A stretch of DNA of 64,000 bases, taken from the NCBI GenBank assembly GCA_022578605.1, contig MU394052.1, positions 744,001-808,000 on the forward strand. Direction: 5' to 3'. Position 1 is the stretch's first letter; each line of letters opens with the position of its first letter. Source of the stretch: Camillea tinctor. Taxonomy: Eukaryota; Ascomycota; Sordariomycetes; Xylariales; Xylariaceae. Positions 11,221-23,147 of this stretch are shown here, in pieces. A model generated the notes under the pieces. The model had not been told where the DNA came from. It worked only from the letters and a program-made list of their open reading frames with translations, and did not search any database. A program made the translations under genes and the position numbers.

Positions 11221-12184
11221 ATAAAGACAACTTCTTGAGATAGGTAGGTGGTAGGTGTTTCTTATTAATCAATTTATAGGTAAAAGATGTTTGATGTCCT
11301 TTGGCTCATTGGGCGCTCGAAACTCATTCACTAAGAGCCGGGACCCGTAATCCATATATAAAGTCACATCCGAGCTATCGGATTTTTGTATACGTCGCGC
11401 ACTATAAAACACCGCGATGGTATATTAGCGGCTATAGGCTCTCGCCGTGTCTGAGACGATCGATCGCAAGCCCTCTAGAGCTAACCTCGTAACCTTTTTT
11501 TTTTTTTACTTCCAGGCAGCCGGTTGGTCCGGTCGAAAATATATCTATGTATAGATGTTGATATCGAATCCGGATAGATCTGCCTTGCCTTCGACTGAAC
11601 ACCCCCCGGTCTTTTGCTTTTTATTTCTCTCTTTCTCTTGCGACCTCCCCCTCTAAAGTCTGGTTCTGATGACCGGGCGTGACCTTATTACTATACAAAA
11701 TCAGGCAGGGCTGTGTCTAGTGCTAGAACAAAGGAAGCTGACAGATGATGATCAGCCGCGACGGAGCGGTGGGTCAACTCCGCAACCCTACTACCCACCA
11801 TTCTTACACCCTCTGCCCTCTCCCCTTAGGTAATATATTGGTCGCTGTCGCGTCGCTTTTCTTCGAGCTCGGCGAACGGGCAGCTTAAGGCCGATGGTCG
11901 ATCCAAATATTCAGATATGCCATTATATCTGCGAGCGGGCGCTCATTAGTACGTAATAACTGAGATGTAGGTTACGTATATGAGCATGTGTATGTCTTCA
12001 TATGCTGGTTACGATGTGAACGAGGCTGTCGCACCTGAGCTAGGCACACGTGCTTGGCTACATCGGGAATGCATATAATAGGCCGTCGAACCCCTCGTGA
12101 TTGCAGCCGCGGGCGAATCAGAAGTTGCCTCGGCCGAATCAGCCGATGGTTCGCGCGTGTTGATGTATGTAACTTATGTGTGTA

Positions 12185-12290
12185 TGTGTGAGTGAGTGTG
12201 AGTGTGAATGTGAATGTGAGCAAAGATCTGTTTCTGATACTAAATGATGAATCTCCCCCACTCATTCACTCACTCACTCACTCACTGACC
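12185..12290. repeat. Inverted simple repeats (GAGTGA and CACTCA)
   Basis: A GTGAGTGAGTGTGAGTG block at about 12187-12206 is followed by a CATTCACTCACTCACTCACT block at about 12264-12284. The two are complementary and could fold into a hairpin with a loop of about 55 nt. Confidence 0.6.
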
Positions 12291-12906
12291 TGACATATGC
12301 GCGCACACACACACAATCACATACATGCAGCTCAACCGTACCATCGTATCGTATCATATCAACCTATAGTTAATCGTGAATCCAAGAGGTCACCTACTTT
12401 GGGGCTTTGAATAAGTACCTGCACCCTGGATAGGTATCCTTTCCTCTCTTTTAATGTCTTTTGGGGGTGTTATTGTCATACGAAAACTGTAGAAAGAGAA
12501 AAGGTTCTGACATCATTTTAATATAAAAATGCCACCATCAGCGCCAGCGTCATCACGCGACTCGTGATATGACTAATAAATTGAGAAGAGGGACGGGAAT
12601 GGCCCCTTTCCATACCCAAGGAAGTTCATGAAGTTTAGGCAAGCGGGTGCGTAGCTAACCTACTCTGTCTACTGCGTACGAGGACACAGCTTAGGTAGTT
12701 TGAACGATCTTCAACCCGGAGGGAAACACCCAGAGTATAGCCCTTTTGGTGGATCCTAGACTATACTAATCCCATCCCCGCGCGCAGGCGGTCTTGTGCT
12801 CCGAGTATAACACTTCCAGAGGGCGATTATCAAACCCTAATCTAGAAATCATGGACCGAACTACATTCCTACCATGTTACTGGCAGACAACGACTTACAC
12901 GAAAAG

Positions 12907-12907
<1 letters not shown>

Positions 12908-12973
<66 letters not shown>
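12908..12973. repeat. Compound (CA)n-(TA)n microsatellite
   Basis: About 20 CA units are followed directly by about 13 TA units. It lies far from any recognised gene. Confidence 0.95.
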
Positions 12974-12978
<5 letters not shown>

Positions 12979-14624
12979 AGGAGGACACTCCGTCTCTGGA
13001 TGGTTTCTGCTTGACGAATGCGCTATATATAGCGATCATTCTGTTCTCTTCCGACTTCCAAGCCTCTCTACCATCGTCTTATCATATACACGCCGCCGTT
13101 GGTAATATATCATGATTTCTGCCCCGGCAGAGCAACCTTGAGTGTAAAAATACGATGATACAACAAATAGAGCAGGAAAGGTAGATCTACAACCGGGAGA
13201 TCCGAAGGGAGAAGGGGAAATAGAAGAACTCCCCATAGGGTAATCCTGTGAGGAGTATGTGAATAGTTGTTGCTGATTAGGAACAACGACAATCACATTT
13301 TAAGTCTTTAAAGAAGAAGAAAACGAGGCCCACTACCCATTCAGTAGCTAGAGAGTCCTCAGAATACAGACCTTTAATAACATCAAGAACACATCATAGG
13401 TATAAAACACGTAATGAGCTGGGCAGAGCGTATCCTCTTCGCTCTCCTCCCACTTATAGGTCACCTATATATTTCCATATCTAGAGCGGACCACCGAGCC
13501 TTGCATAAAAGGAGAGGAGAAACCGACACTGTCCTAACCTGATGATATAAGAAACATATGAGGGACTCGTGTGTCCGTTCAACGTGTGCTCCCTCTACCC
13601 AAGCCTCTATCAACCGACCGCCCTGCCTTTTCCTCCCCTTTATACTAAAGGATCAAAGAGCCAGAAATATTCAGCTCTTCCAGGTCAACAATATATTGAC
13701 CATCTCAGCAATATCCCAACTATCCCAGCCGACTCTTCCCCTATCATAAAACGCATATGCATCTATCTGACAAGTACAGAGGTGTCTGGAGGCAGCCTTG
13801 TCAATTTCTAGAAAATGCCTGTGAAAAAGGGGTTAAGTCAATACAAACTTAAGAACTACTTAACCCTTACTAATGCTACTGAATCAGGGCACGCATCAAA
13901 CAACCAACAATACTAATGACGACCTAAGCAAGTTAGGAAATACTATCTTAGTTCAGAGCACAAGCGAGATGGAATCCGCAGACCGGAATAAGGTTATCAA
14001 ATAACCAATGATCTATAGTACCTAATACTTGCAAAACATGGTGATGGCATCGACTACCTGTTCGACTCTCCTGTCTTCCCTCTCTCCATCCCCGTCCCTC
14101 CCTATTTTTTCTTCCGAGTGTCTTGTTCTCGCGAACTCGAGTCATACATTTCGTATATCTACGAGTTTACAGATGATGAAAGCTTTTCCTGGCAGGATAT
14201 TTTCAATCGCTCTTTTCTTTTTCTTCCTTTCCCCCTCTCTTCTGAGCACTTCTCTTTCTGTCCTCCGACACACCTCCCTATGAAAACTCCGAGACACCAG
14301 ATAAACGCCGTCCATGAATAGTAACTCTTGATGTTGCCACTGGCCCGTGATTCCCCTCCATATCCTTCCCTCTCCCTTCTCGTCACAATCGTTCTGAAAT
14401 GAATGGTAGAAGTGAAATGCCGTAAATGCATCATTTTTATTCTTCATTGTTCATAATACATCCTAAGAATAAGGGGCGCTGTGTAAATGAAATGTGACAA
14501 GGACTCCAGGTCGGTTTATTATACGAGATCGTCTATTATGATAAGCGTACTCTTGATTCGAGTAATGCTGTAACAAACACATGCGATGGGACGCAATGAA
14601 TGACGATTTGCGTGTGTGAATTCA

Positions 14625-16837
14625 TTACCGGGGAGGTTCGTATTGGTCGTCCCCGTCGTGGTGCAACGTTACGCTGTTGAAGTCTTCAAAAGGATCGGGG
14701 GCTTCGTTGCCGGGGGTGGCTAGACCACTGTCCAGCGGCACACCCTTGGGGAACCCAGATCTAGAGCCGGTAATGTCGACACTTTCACTCTCCTTGACGT
14801 TTCTGAAGTTGATGGTGTCGATGCCGCGACCGGTATTAGGGACTATGGGGGGTTTCATATGCCGAATAAGGGCCCATTGCGTTGTTCGGAAGAAAGGATG
14901 TCCTTTGATATCCGAAGCACCGGCTCTAGCACCTAACCGTCGGGTTTCGTCCTTGATGAGGAGTTTTCTGATTAAAGATTTACACAAGCTAAAGTATAGT
15001 TAGCATATTATGCAACACGGTGAGATCCTGCGTGTATGGCCTACTTTGATATCTGAGGTGCCCCGGAGTGCTCGGGGAACGGTATTTCCTCGCGGAGGAT
15101 GTTGGCAAAAGTCGCATTACGATTCTTGCCTTTGAAAGGAGTTGTTCCGTAAAGCATCTCGTATATCAAGATGCCCAAGGTCCACCAGTCCACAGCACTA
15201 GTGTGTCCGCTGCCCTTGATGACTTCCGGAGCAATATACTCCTCGGTTCCCACAAAGGAGTTGGTCCTGAAATTGGCGATGCACGACTTGGTATCTATCG
15301 TGGGTAGCGATGAAGTGCTCGCACCATTCTTGCCCATAATCATGGTGGGCTTCCCGCCAGGGTCCGACTGCTTTGACAGGTCAAAGTCAGACAGCATAAT
15401 GTGCCCTGATTGGTGAAGCAAGATATCTGCCCGCTACGTTAGGAACGAATGATCTGTTGTAATACGCGGATGAAAACTTACTCTCTGGCTTCAAGTCTCG
15501 GTAGATAAAGCCCATCAGATGAAGGTATTCTAGAGCCGCAGTGACCTCGGCAGCGTAGAATCGGGCATCATCCTCGGGAATGCATTTACCGGGACGAGTC
15601 TGTAGTGCGCGGAAAAACTCGCCACCACTGCAGTATTCCATGCAGAGGTAGAGGTGATCTTCGGACTGGAACGAGTGGTACAGTGTGACAATGAACGGAT
15701 GATTGCTCGTCGCGAGAATCTCCTGCTCAGCCAATGCTCTCTTGATCTTATTCCGCTTTATCATCTCCTTCTTACTCAACACTGTTCCTTTGTCAGTATC
15801 AGGGGAAAAAAAAAGAAAACTATGTGGACAACCCAGATTCGCTCACCCTTCATAGCATAGAGCCTTGAGCTCTTCTTCTCCCTAACTAGATAGACCTTGC
15901 CCACATCACCCTTGCCGATGAGCTTGATCTTGTCAAAACTAGCGGGTCCGACTTCGACGGTGCGGACCTTGATCGAGTTGGAACTATAGGTTCGGCGGAA
16001 GGACAAGGGGGTTTGGTCGGGAGGGGGTAGGGCAGAGAGGCTGTCGTTTTCAGGGACGGCGAGCGAAGTGGGATCGGCCGCCTTGGGATCGACGAATCCG
16101 AGGGTAGACGCGTTCTCGCCGTGCATGAGGGGTTCCTTTCCGAGCTCTGCGGTGGCGGGTCTCTCGCCATCTCCCTTACCCTGGGAGAAGAGGCCTTGTG
16201 CATTCGGGGCGCTCGCGACTCGTCGAAGTTTCCTCGCTAGCTCTTCCTTGGTAGCGTTGGTAGCCTGCTCTTTCGTGCCATCTGGGCCGTCAATTTTAAA
16301 ACTCGGGGTTTCCGGTGGGCTGGGCGGAACCGAACCTTCATTGTGATGTCGGAGGCCCGGCTGGCCCTGGTGAGCAAAGTAGGGGTTGGCGTTTGCGGTA
16401 GGACTCATGGCATCGTCGAGAGGATTGCCTTCGCTCGTGGTGGTGGTAGACCTAATCCTGCCAACGTTGGTAAAGAACTTTCTGGATTGGCGGAAGCCGG
16501 CCTTGGTGTCGGACTTTAGGGCATGGTCTAGGGACTTTTCTTTGTCGCCATGGTTGTTGGTTGAGTTGATGCGAAAGAAGTTCTTCAGCTTCTGATTGAA
16601 GTGACTGTTGCCGCCCTGGGCGTTGGGCGACTTGAGGGGCATCTTGCCGGCGCTGTCGGGATGAGAATGGGATTGCGTGGTTCCAAGGTCAAAGTTCAGA
16701 TGGTGCCATGATGCCAATCGCTGTTTGATGCGGAGATGGGGGACACGGCGGTGGGAAGAAGTTGGCGAGGAGGAAGAAGGATGATTGGAGTTGGGGATCG
16801 AGTTGGAGTTGTCAAGCGACTCGTGGGCTAGCCCCAT
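14625..16837 (-). CDS. nrc-2: AGC-family serine/threonine kinase, NRC-2/Fpk1 type
   Basis: Four exons, 15847-16837, 15482-15781, 15045-15426 and 14625-14988, encode 678 residues; introns are 65, 55 and 56 nt. The N-terminal ~300 residues are disordered and Ser/Pro-rich. The kinase domain follows: glycine loop [14 protein letters not shown]-binding Lys in YAMK (residue 330), catalytic loop YRDLKPEN (residues 424-431, split by an intron), and SDFDLS (444-446). DFD in place of DFG is typical of the NRC-2/KIN82/phototropin group. A long activation-loop insert rich in Ser/Gly leads to [13 protein letters not shown]. The C-terminus carries PFEDFNSVT, which resembles an AGC hydrophobic motif. Relatives are Neurospora NRC-2, which represses conidiation, and yeast Fpk1/2, which phosphorylate lipid flippases. 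The role here is inferred from family only. Confidence 0.9.
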
Positions 16838-19419
16838 AATGGCGGGCGCGGGTTTTTTTTTGAGGCTTATGGCTTATTAACCTTAGGTAGGTTAGGTGGT
16901 ATGTAGGTGGTATGAAGGGTACAATAGTAGGATGTGGTAGGGTGTGTCGGGGTGCTCTGTGTTCCTGCTGCTAGTTGCAAGTCCCTACTACTACCTCATA
17001 GAAGGGCGAGAAGTAACTGTACAGTTACCTGTACACTATCATACAGCAGGTAGTTTAGTGCGGTATGGGTAGGTGGTACCCGACTGAACTCTTGGCATTC
17101 AAAACCACTAGTCTCTCTAACTCGATCGGGGGAAATCGCTGGGATTGGGAAGTGCGGAAAGAGGGGGCTGAGCCTGAGCCCACCAGGGATACGTTGCCTT
17201 TGGTCTCAAAACCTGCTTGCTAAGCACACATTATAGGGTATACAACCAGCCAAGGGTAGGTATCTTAGCCTAGGTACCTTCGTAGTTTGCCCTCCCACTA
17301 GAAAAGGAAGAAAGAAGAGAAGGCTAGAGATGGGTGGATGGACGGATGGGAGGGATGGCTGGGGTGGATGGTTGGTTGAATAGATAGTTAGCTTTGTTGT
17401 GATGTATTAGATATAGTAGGTTAGGTTAGGTATTTCACTTGAAAGTGTGTTGAAGTTATAGGGCAACACTCTTGAAGTTTTAGTTATTTTTTTCTTTTGT
17501 TATTTTCTTTTTCTTTTTCTCTTTCCTTTTTTTTTTCACACCCTTTCGTCTCTGCTATACGAGGGATATCGGAAATATCTCGCTTCCTTTCTTTTCCTTA
17601 TGCTGTCTCTGTTGGTTGCTGCTGTACCACGATCACTCGCCTTGGACAACGTGATGATATGTGCTGGGACGGGTACCCCGGAGATTGTCGGAGGGGCTAG
17701 AACAGGTTGGTTTAGGTGAACCTTGAAAAATGCAGATCGTAAGCAGCAAGGGGAGTTCATTAGCTGCCACAGAGAAGAAGGAAAAACAAAGTGGACGATG
17801 GGAGAGCAGTGTGAATCAGATCTGAGAGGGAAGACAAAAAGAAATCAAAATAAAGTCACCAACAAAACAGGGGGAAAAAAGAAAAAAGAAAAAGACGTTG
17901 AGGGAAGGTTGGCAAAAGTTGGGTTAATAGAAGAAAAAAACAACAAGAAGGATCGATCAATTTGATGGAGCCTGAAAAATGATCTGGCTAAGGTAAGCAA
18001 GCACAACTAACTGATTGATGAATATTGGTGAATAGAATAGCTTGATTGTTCTTGTTCTCTTGGTACACAGCAGGATACGTTGTACACGGGGAATGATGAA
18101 ATCAAGTTGCCAGCCACAAGCATACAAATAGTACTACGTTGAAGTACCTACAACTAATTCCGTTTAAGCAGTACTGCATAGTACATAGTTACCACATTAT
18201 CAATGCCTCATCTTCTTTACTTATTTCTTGAGGAACATAAATGAATATGTAGAGTTGCATAAAAATGTAAGATTTTAGATACACATATGGAATATAAAAA
18301 CCCAATTACATCAACTGATCTCATTGTATCTACATCAACATGTTAAAGGGCATGATGTATTAGTGTACATTTCTAAGATAGGTCAGGATACTTGAAAGGA
18401 TCCACTTATAGACCTAGTACGCTATACTTAGTGTACATGGCGATTCTAAGTCAAGTCAGGGTCCATGCTAATAACTATCTGATCCCTTCGTCCTTGCGTT
18501 GTCCCTTTTGGTCCCAATCATCTACGATAGAGAATGTACCTAGTAAGAGGAGGTACTTACATATGTATAGGATGTACGTCAACTATATATTACATGTATG
18601 TAACCTGTCTAATGTGTGGGTGTACGGAATAAGCTACACACATACATAGCACCGGCACCTTAAATTCAAAGGGAGATTTATAAATAGACTTTAGTCACAC
18701 ATGGGAAGGGAACCACTCAACCTTCTTAGTAGGTAGCTATCGTCAGGTCCATGTCTAAACTGATTGGTTTTGACAAACTAAAGCAGGTAGATCTAAAGTC
18801 AATTGGACACTTCTGTCCCGTAATTCTGGTGGGCTATGTAGGTTTGTTTACTGGACTCATCCTATAGGTACTGCTGCTAGATAGACCAAACAAAACAAAC
18901 CACTTACACAGCCCTCGAAACTTCTTTCCCTTTCTCGATGGGAGGCCCAAGTGGAATAGGTTATGGTGTACCTACTATGTAGTAGAAATTCGCATAACCC
19001 CATGTAATATGGAGACCCTAGAACCCAACCAGATGACGTGGTATGTGGTATGTTGTGTTGGCTGCTGAAACAAAACACAACCATTCCCGCCAGTATAAGG
19101 AAAATGAAAGGAAGCACCACAATGGAGTCACGCATGAATTACCATTCAATGTTGGGATAGCGATGACTGTATCGACCGCATTGTTCTTTTATCTTCCTCT
19201 CTCCTGCCTTTTCTCTTTTTCTATTTCTTACTCCGTTTAATTTCTATTCGCTCATATGTAAGTTGTGGTGTAAGTCCCGATAGTCTACCGAAAGCTTCGG
19301 TTTCGAATCCTTCCCCACCACCTTGAAGCTATATGGCCCTTAAAGAATATTGAATTCATATACATGCATGCACTCGGCTAGTGATAAACCTCCATCAACT
19401 GATAGGATCTCGTCGTAGC
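16838..19419. other. 2.6 kb spacer upstream of the kinase gene
   Basis: It contains the presumed long leader and promoter of the kinase gene and the 3' end of the next minus-strand gene. Notable are GGTAGG/GGTATG runs (16885-16925), GGATGG repeats (17333-17370), a T/C-rich block (17485-17550) and an A/G-rich block (17835-17950). A hairpin-forming CCGAAAGCTTCGG lies at about 19288-19300. No coding frame is convincing. Confidence 0.5.
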
Positions 19420-20541
19420 TCACGCGATTCCCAACGTTTGCTTCATGTACTCCTCCTCGTCAGGGGCGTTTTCACTCTGCAGATAAAGAAGCCTCTTTAA
19501 TTTGCGTTTTCTCTCCTTTTGTTGCTGCTCGTTTTCTAATACCTGTTCGGAAATCGATGGAGTGACCTGGTTGCCATCTTCATCGAATAGATAAGATGGT
19601 AGCTTCTTGGGGTCCTGCTTGATAGTTGAGATGCCCTCGTTCTTGTACCCTTCACCCATGTACCATAGGTATGGCGTGAAGTGCTCCTCCATGTGCTCTG
19701 CAAACTCTTCAGGATCTGTAAAGGAGGGAGGCGCATCCTCTTTTGCACATTTCTTCCACCGACAAACGGTTGGGCCCAACTCTTCATTGACGAAGTGAAC
19801 GTAGTGAACATGCATTCGTAGCGTCTCCATATTCTGCAACTCTGCTGGACACGGCGTTGGTTTGTTCGGCTCCACCCATTCGCACTTGAAGGGTATGTAC
19901 TCGGGTTTTGACTGTAGATAATGCTCTCGGACTGTCCGCCTCGGAGCGCGAGGGGGCCGCCCACGTCGCTTCGGCTCCTGACCGTTGGTCGCTTCTGCTG
20001 GCCTCCTGCGTTCTCTAGGCCTAGACTCCGCATATCGCATGCCAGGTCTCCAACCCTTTGGTCGACCTCTCTTGTTGGGCTGAAAACTAGAGCCCGCCTC
20101 ATTCATGTGAGCAGATGAGAGTGGGGTGGCATGTTCAGAATCTGGCTCTTGTTGGTCGGGCCTAGGCTGCGATATACCAGATCGGTTTCGGCCAGATGGT
20201 GCAGATTCTTCTTGTCCCATATTGGTGAATGAGAGATGGGATTGAGAAGCAGCTGATATAGACCTAATATGCACTGCTATTTTCGTGGCTGATGGGGATA
20301 ATGAAGGTTGTGTAGATGTGAGTCGTCCCTCCTTTCCTGGTTGTCTTGGTGAAGGGACCTGGGCTTGTGGTTTCCCCTGAGACGACAAAGGTGTTGCAGT
20401 GCCATGATTTTGGTTCGGCTGCGATTGCAAGATGTCTGATACGACAATTGGCATTACTTCGTCTCCTTCCACCACATAGTCACTCCTATTCGATGGCAAC
20501 GTAGGAGGCACATCGTTGCTACTAGTTATCTCGTCCGGCAT
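19420..20541 (-). CDS. AT-hook and C2H2-like zinc-finger protein
   Basis: A single exon encodes 373 residues from the ATG at 20541. The frame stays open further 5' to about 20658 but has no upstream ATG. Residues 1-150 are Ser/Pro/Gln-rich. Two AT-hook motifs follow: KRGRPKG (157-163) and RRGRPPR (192-198), which bind the minor groove of AT-rich DNA. Then come two C2H2-like fingers: an atypical one with C220, C231 and His residues near 244-249, and a clearer one with C260-x4-C265 and H283-x3-H287. A short basic coiled region (ENEQQQKERKRKLKRLL) precedes the C-terminus. The combination suggests a nuclear chromatin or transcription factor. I do not know a named orthologue. An upstream exon cannot be excluded. 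Confidence 0.8.
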   Translation of the reverse strand: MPDEITSSNDVPPTLPSNRSDYVVEGDEVMPIVVSDILQSQPNQNHGTATPLSSQGKPQAQVPSPRQPGKEGRLTSTQPSLSPSATKIAVHIRSISAASQSHLSFTNMGQEESAPSGRNRSGISQPRPDQQEPDSEHATPLSSAHMNEAGSSFQPNKRGRPKGWRPGMRYAESRPRERRRPAEATNGQEPKRRGRPPRAPRRTVREHYLQSKPEYIPFKCEWVEPNKPTPCPAELQNMETLRMHVHYVHFVNEELGPTVCRWKKCAKEDAPPSFTDPEEFAEHMEEHFTPYLWYMGEGYKNEGISTIKQDPKKLPSYLFDEDGNQVTPSISEQVLENEQQQKERKRKLKRLLYLQSENAPDEEEYMKQTLGIA

Positions 20542-21440
20542 GATGCTCTTGTAAACTGATATATTATGTTCAATTTCTTGACAGGTTCTATGTAAGCACC
20601 ACTCTAGCCGTTTGTTTGCAATTGACAACGGAGTATAACTTAGCGATAGCTTAACCACCTTAATCCAAGATATTTAACGTCATAAACCTCCAAGTTCCAT
20701 GTAGGATGTTGAACTTGACAGGATTAGCCTTTACTTTCTTCAACATTAGCTTGACGCGTCTTAAAGGCGATGAAATGGTTTTAATAATACCAAATCAGGT
20801 GCTTTAGGTTCCATACATTAGTCTATTACATAAATAGCGACCTTCTCTGATAAGTGGTCATAGCGTCTTGCCATGGGACTTACACAACAGGTATCATTCC
20901 AGGTTATTTCTTCTCTTATAAGTTTACATCAAGTTAGAACATAAATGTACTAATAGATCTGCCCACTTACATACATAAGATCTCCGATGGTGACGGTGAT
21001 GATGTATAAATCGGTATCACCCACATACATGATTCATCCAACCAAATCTCCCCCGCAAAGGTAACTCAGAAATGCATGTTTGATGATTTTTAAGGCTCGC
21101 TATTCGACCGTCAAGACGAGAGATTGCGACATTCTCACGAGAATGAGGATTTGTAATCAAATACCGAGTTCACTAGACTTTAGATAGCTTCTTGAATTAT
21201 TAATGCAGTCACTTCTCTCCTCATCTTGTTAACGACAAAGCAACATCGGACAAATTCGAAGAGCTTCCCCTCTTCTAAGCAAATTGCATGTACTCAGTGA
21301 CTGAACAGATTTAAAGGTCAATAGAAAAGCCTTTTGATATCCATATTCAAAAACAAGATTCTAACTCCTATATCTCCACAGAGTGGTTTATTCGAATTAT
21401 ATCTAACCCAGTCTAGTTACTTAACCTAGTATTATTCATA
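20542..21440. other. Divergent spacer between zinc-finger and SDR genes
   Basis: The spacer contains the promoters of two genes that point away from each other. It is AT-rich, with no clear motif or coding frame. Confidence 0.5.
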
Positions 21441-22535
21441 ATGTCTTCCAAATTCTTCGCCGTCATTGTCGGTGCAGGCCCTGGCACAGGTGAGAGCCAT
21501 CGTGTAATCTTGCTATTTTAATCATTCCACACTTTAAATATACTCACCTAACCCCCTCCCCTTTTTTAAAAACTGTAGGTAGAGCCACCGCCCTCCGGTT
21601 CGCGAAGGCCTACCCCGTAGTGCTCCTGGCCCGCCGGCCCGAGTCGTACCAGGACACCGTCGCCGAGATCAACAAGGCCGGCGGCAAGGCCATCGGCATC
21701 AGCACCGATGCCACGGACCAGAAGTCCGTCGACTCGGCCTTCGAGACCATCAAAAAGGAGCTTCCGGGCCACAAGCTCGCCGCCGCCGTGTTCAACGCTG
21801 CCGCCGGCTTCGCGCGAAAGTCCTTCCTGGAGCTGACGGTGGAGGACCTAAATACCAGTCTAACGGGCAATGCGTAAGTACTCTTTTACCCGCACAATTT
21901 CTAGTAGATGTCTACATATATATAGTCATGCGCAACCGAGCCGGTGCTTAAAAACAAAATCTATATATATTTCCCTTACACATAAAGATTTCCCTCCCCC
22001 CCCCCCCCCTCAAAATATAGGGAAGAATACGTCTAACCCACCCCCTTTATAAAAAACTTGCAAATACAGACAAGGCTTCTTCATCTTCGCGCAGAAGACG
22101 CTCCCCTTACTCCTCGAGTCGGTTCCCGACTCGCCGCACCCGCCGACCCTCCTGATCACGGGGGCCACGGCCTCGGTCCGGGGTTCGGCGCTGTTCTCCA
22201 CCATGGCGGCGGGCAAGTTCGCGCTGCGGGCGCTGGGCCAGTCGCTCGCGCGCGAGTTCGGGCCCCGGGGCGTCCACGTCGCGCACGCCATCATCGACGG
22301 CGTCATCGACATCCCGCGCACGAGCGCCTACGTCGTGAATAACGGCGCGGAGGACGGCAAGATCAATGCTGATTCGGTACGCTGCGTCCTCTCTCTTCCT
22401 TCTTTCTCTTTGAACATCCATACTAACTGATATGGAACTTTATAGATCGCCGAGAGCTACTGGAACTTGCACACGCAGCACCGTTCTGGCTTCACACAGG
22501 AGATAGATTTACGACCTTATGTTGAGAAGTTCTGA
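21441..22535 (+). CDS. Short-chain dehydrogenase-like protein lacking the catalytic Tyr
   Basis: Four exons, 21441-21489, 21579-21873, 22070-22376 and 22446-22535 (introns 89, 196 and 69 nt), encode 246 residues. The N-terminus has the nucleotide-binding glycine motif VGAGPGTGRATA, and VFNAAAG matches the NNAG region. After LLITGAT the segment ASVRGSALFSTMAAGKFALRA aligns with the SDR active site. Lys164 is present, but the residue four before it, normally Tyr, is Met160. Families with this FALRALGQSLAREFGPRGVHV pattern and no Tyr are known among fungal and bacterial SDRs, so it may be a binding protein or use an altered mechanism. Exons 2 and 3 are much more GC-rich at third positions than the introns and flanks. 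The substrate is unknown. Confidence 0.88.
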
Positions 22536-23147
22536 ACGGAGGTACCAGATTATTTTGCTAGGGGGCTTCGGGCGTATCTCTGAGTTAGGCCAGACTATTC
22601 ACTCGTTTGCTGGTCCAGGGCTTCAAATACACATGTCATTAGTTTAGTAGGAATGGATTGCCCGGTGGTCTATTTAAAGGCCATTATCAGCTATGCTAGA
22701 AACCGGTCGCCTCTCTCGTCCGGTTCTCGAACAGCTGCTCTTTTTCTTTTTCCGTGGCCGGGAACACATAAAAAGGCATTCAGATAGTCATCACCCCTAG
22801 CTACTGCCATGAATAAAGCTACAGATTTAGGCAAGAGAAGCGAATGAATTGTTCCCAATCTCGTTGTCAATCGTGTGACATACCCTTTGTTCTACTTAAT
22901 CCTAAGATCGAAGAACTGGACATCACAGTCCAGCCCAGCAGTTCAGCCTGTCAACATGCCCAGCTCATGGTGGAGGGGCGACAGGTAAAACTGGAACTTG
23001 GTCGCGTTGAGAAGGGCTAGGCACACCGAAGCCAAAGTCACCATTTCTTACCAGTCCTCGGCCAGTCGCTTATTTTCATCCTTGTGGATCGCAATTTAGT
23101 ATTCCCAGGTTGCCCTAAGCATTTCGTCCGACGACGCAGAGACGAGT
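22536..23147. other. Convergent 3' spacer
   Basis: It lies between the 3' ends of the SDR-like gene and tma46. No motif or gene is seen. Confidence 0.5.

Larger units (their letters stand above)
11221..14624. other. 3.4 kb gene-poor spacer
   Basis: No convincing gene is seen. Features are a poly-T run (about 11491-11507), GAGTGA/CTCACT repeats at 12185-12290, and a compound CA/TA microsatellite at 12908-12973. Short open frames at about 13560-13810 and 14030-14450 have no ATG-plus-domain support and read like untranslated DNA. The right end should contain the 3' UTR of the kinase gene. Confidence 0.5.

Noticed and set aside
13558..14447. Short open frames between the CorA-like and kinase genes
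   Set aside because: Low complexity, no family resemblance, and no consistent splice structure.
17497..17965. Open frames upstream of the kinase gene
   Set aside because: They derive from poly-pyrimidine and poly-purine tracts, give Phe/Ser- or Lys/Glu-rich text, and have no homologous look.
19262..19322. GGTTTCGAATCC with flanking GTGGTG and CACCAC, resembling a tRNA
   Set aside because: The T stem does not pair, there is no anticodon arm, and the total length is about 60 nt. It looks like chance plus a CCGAAAGCTTCGG hairpin.
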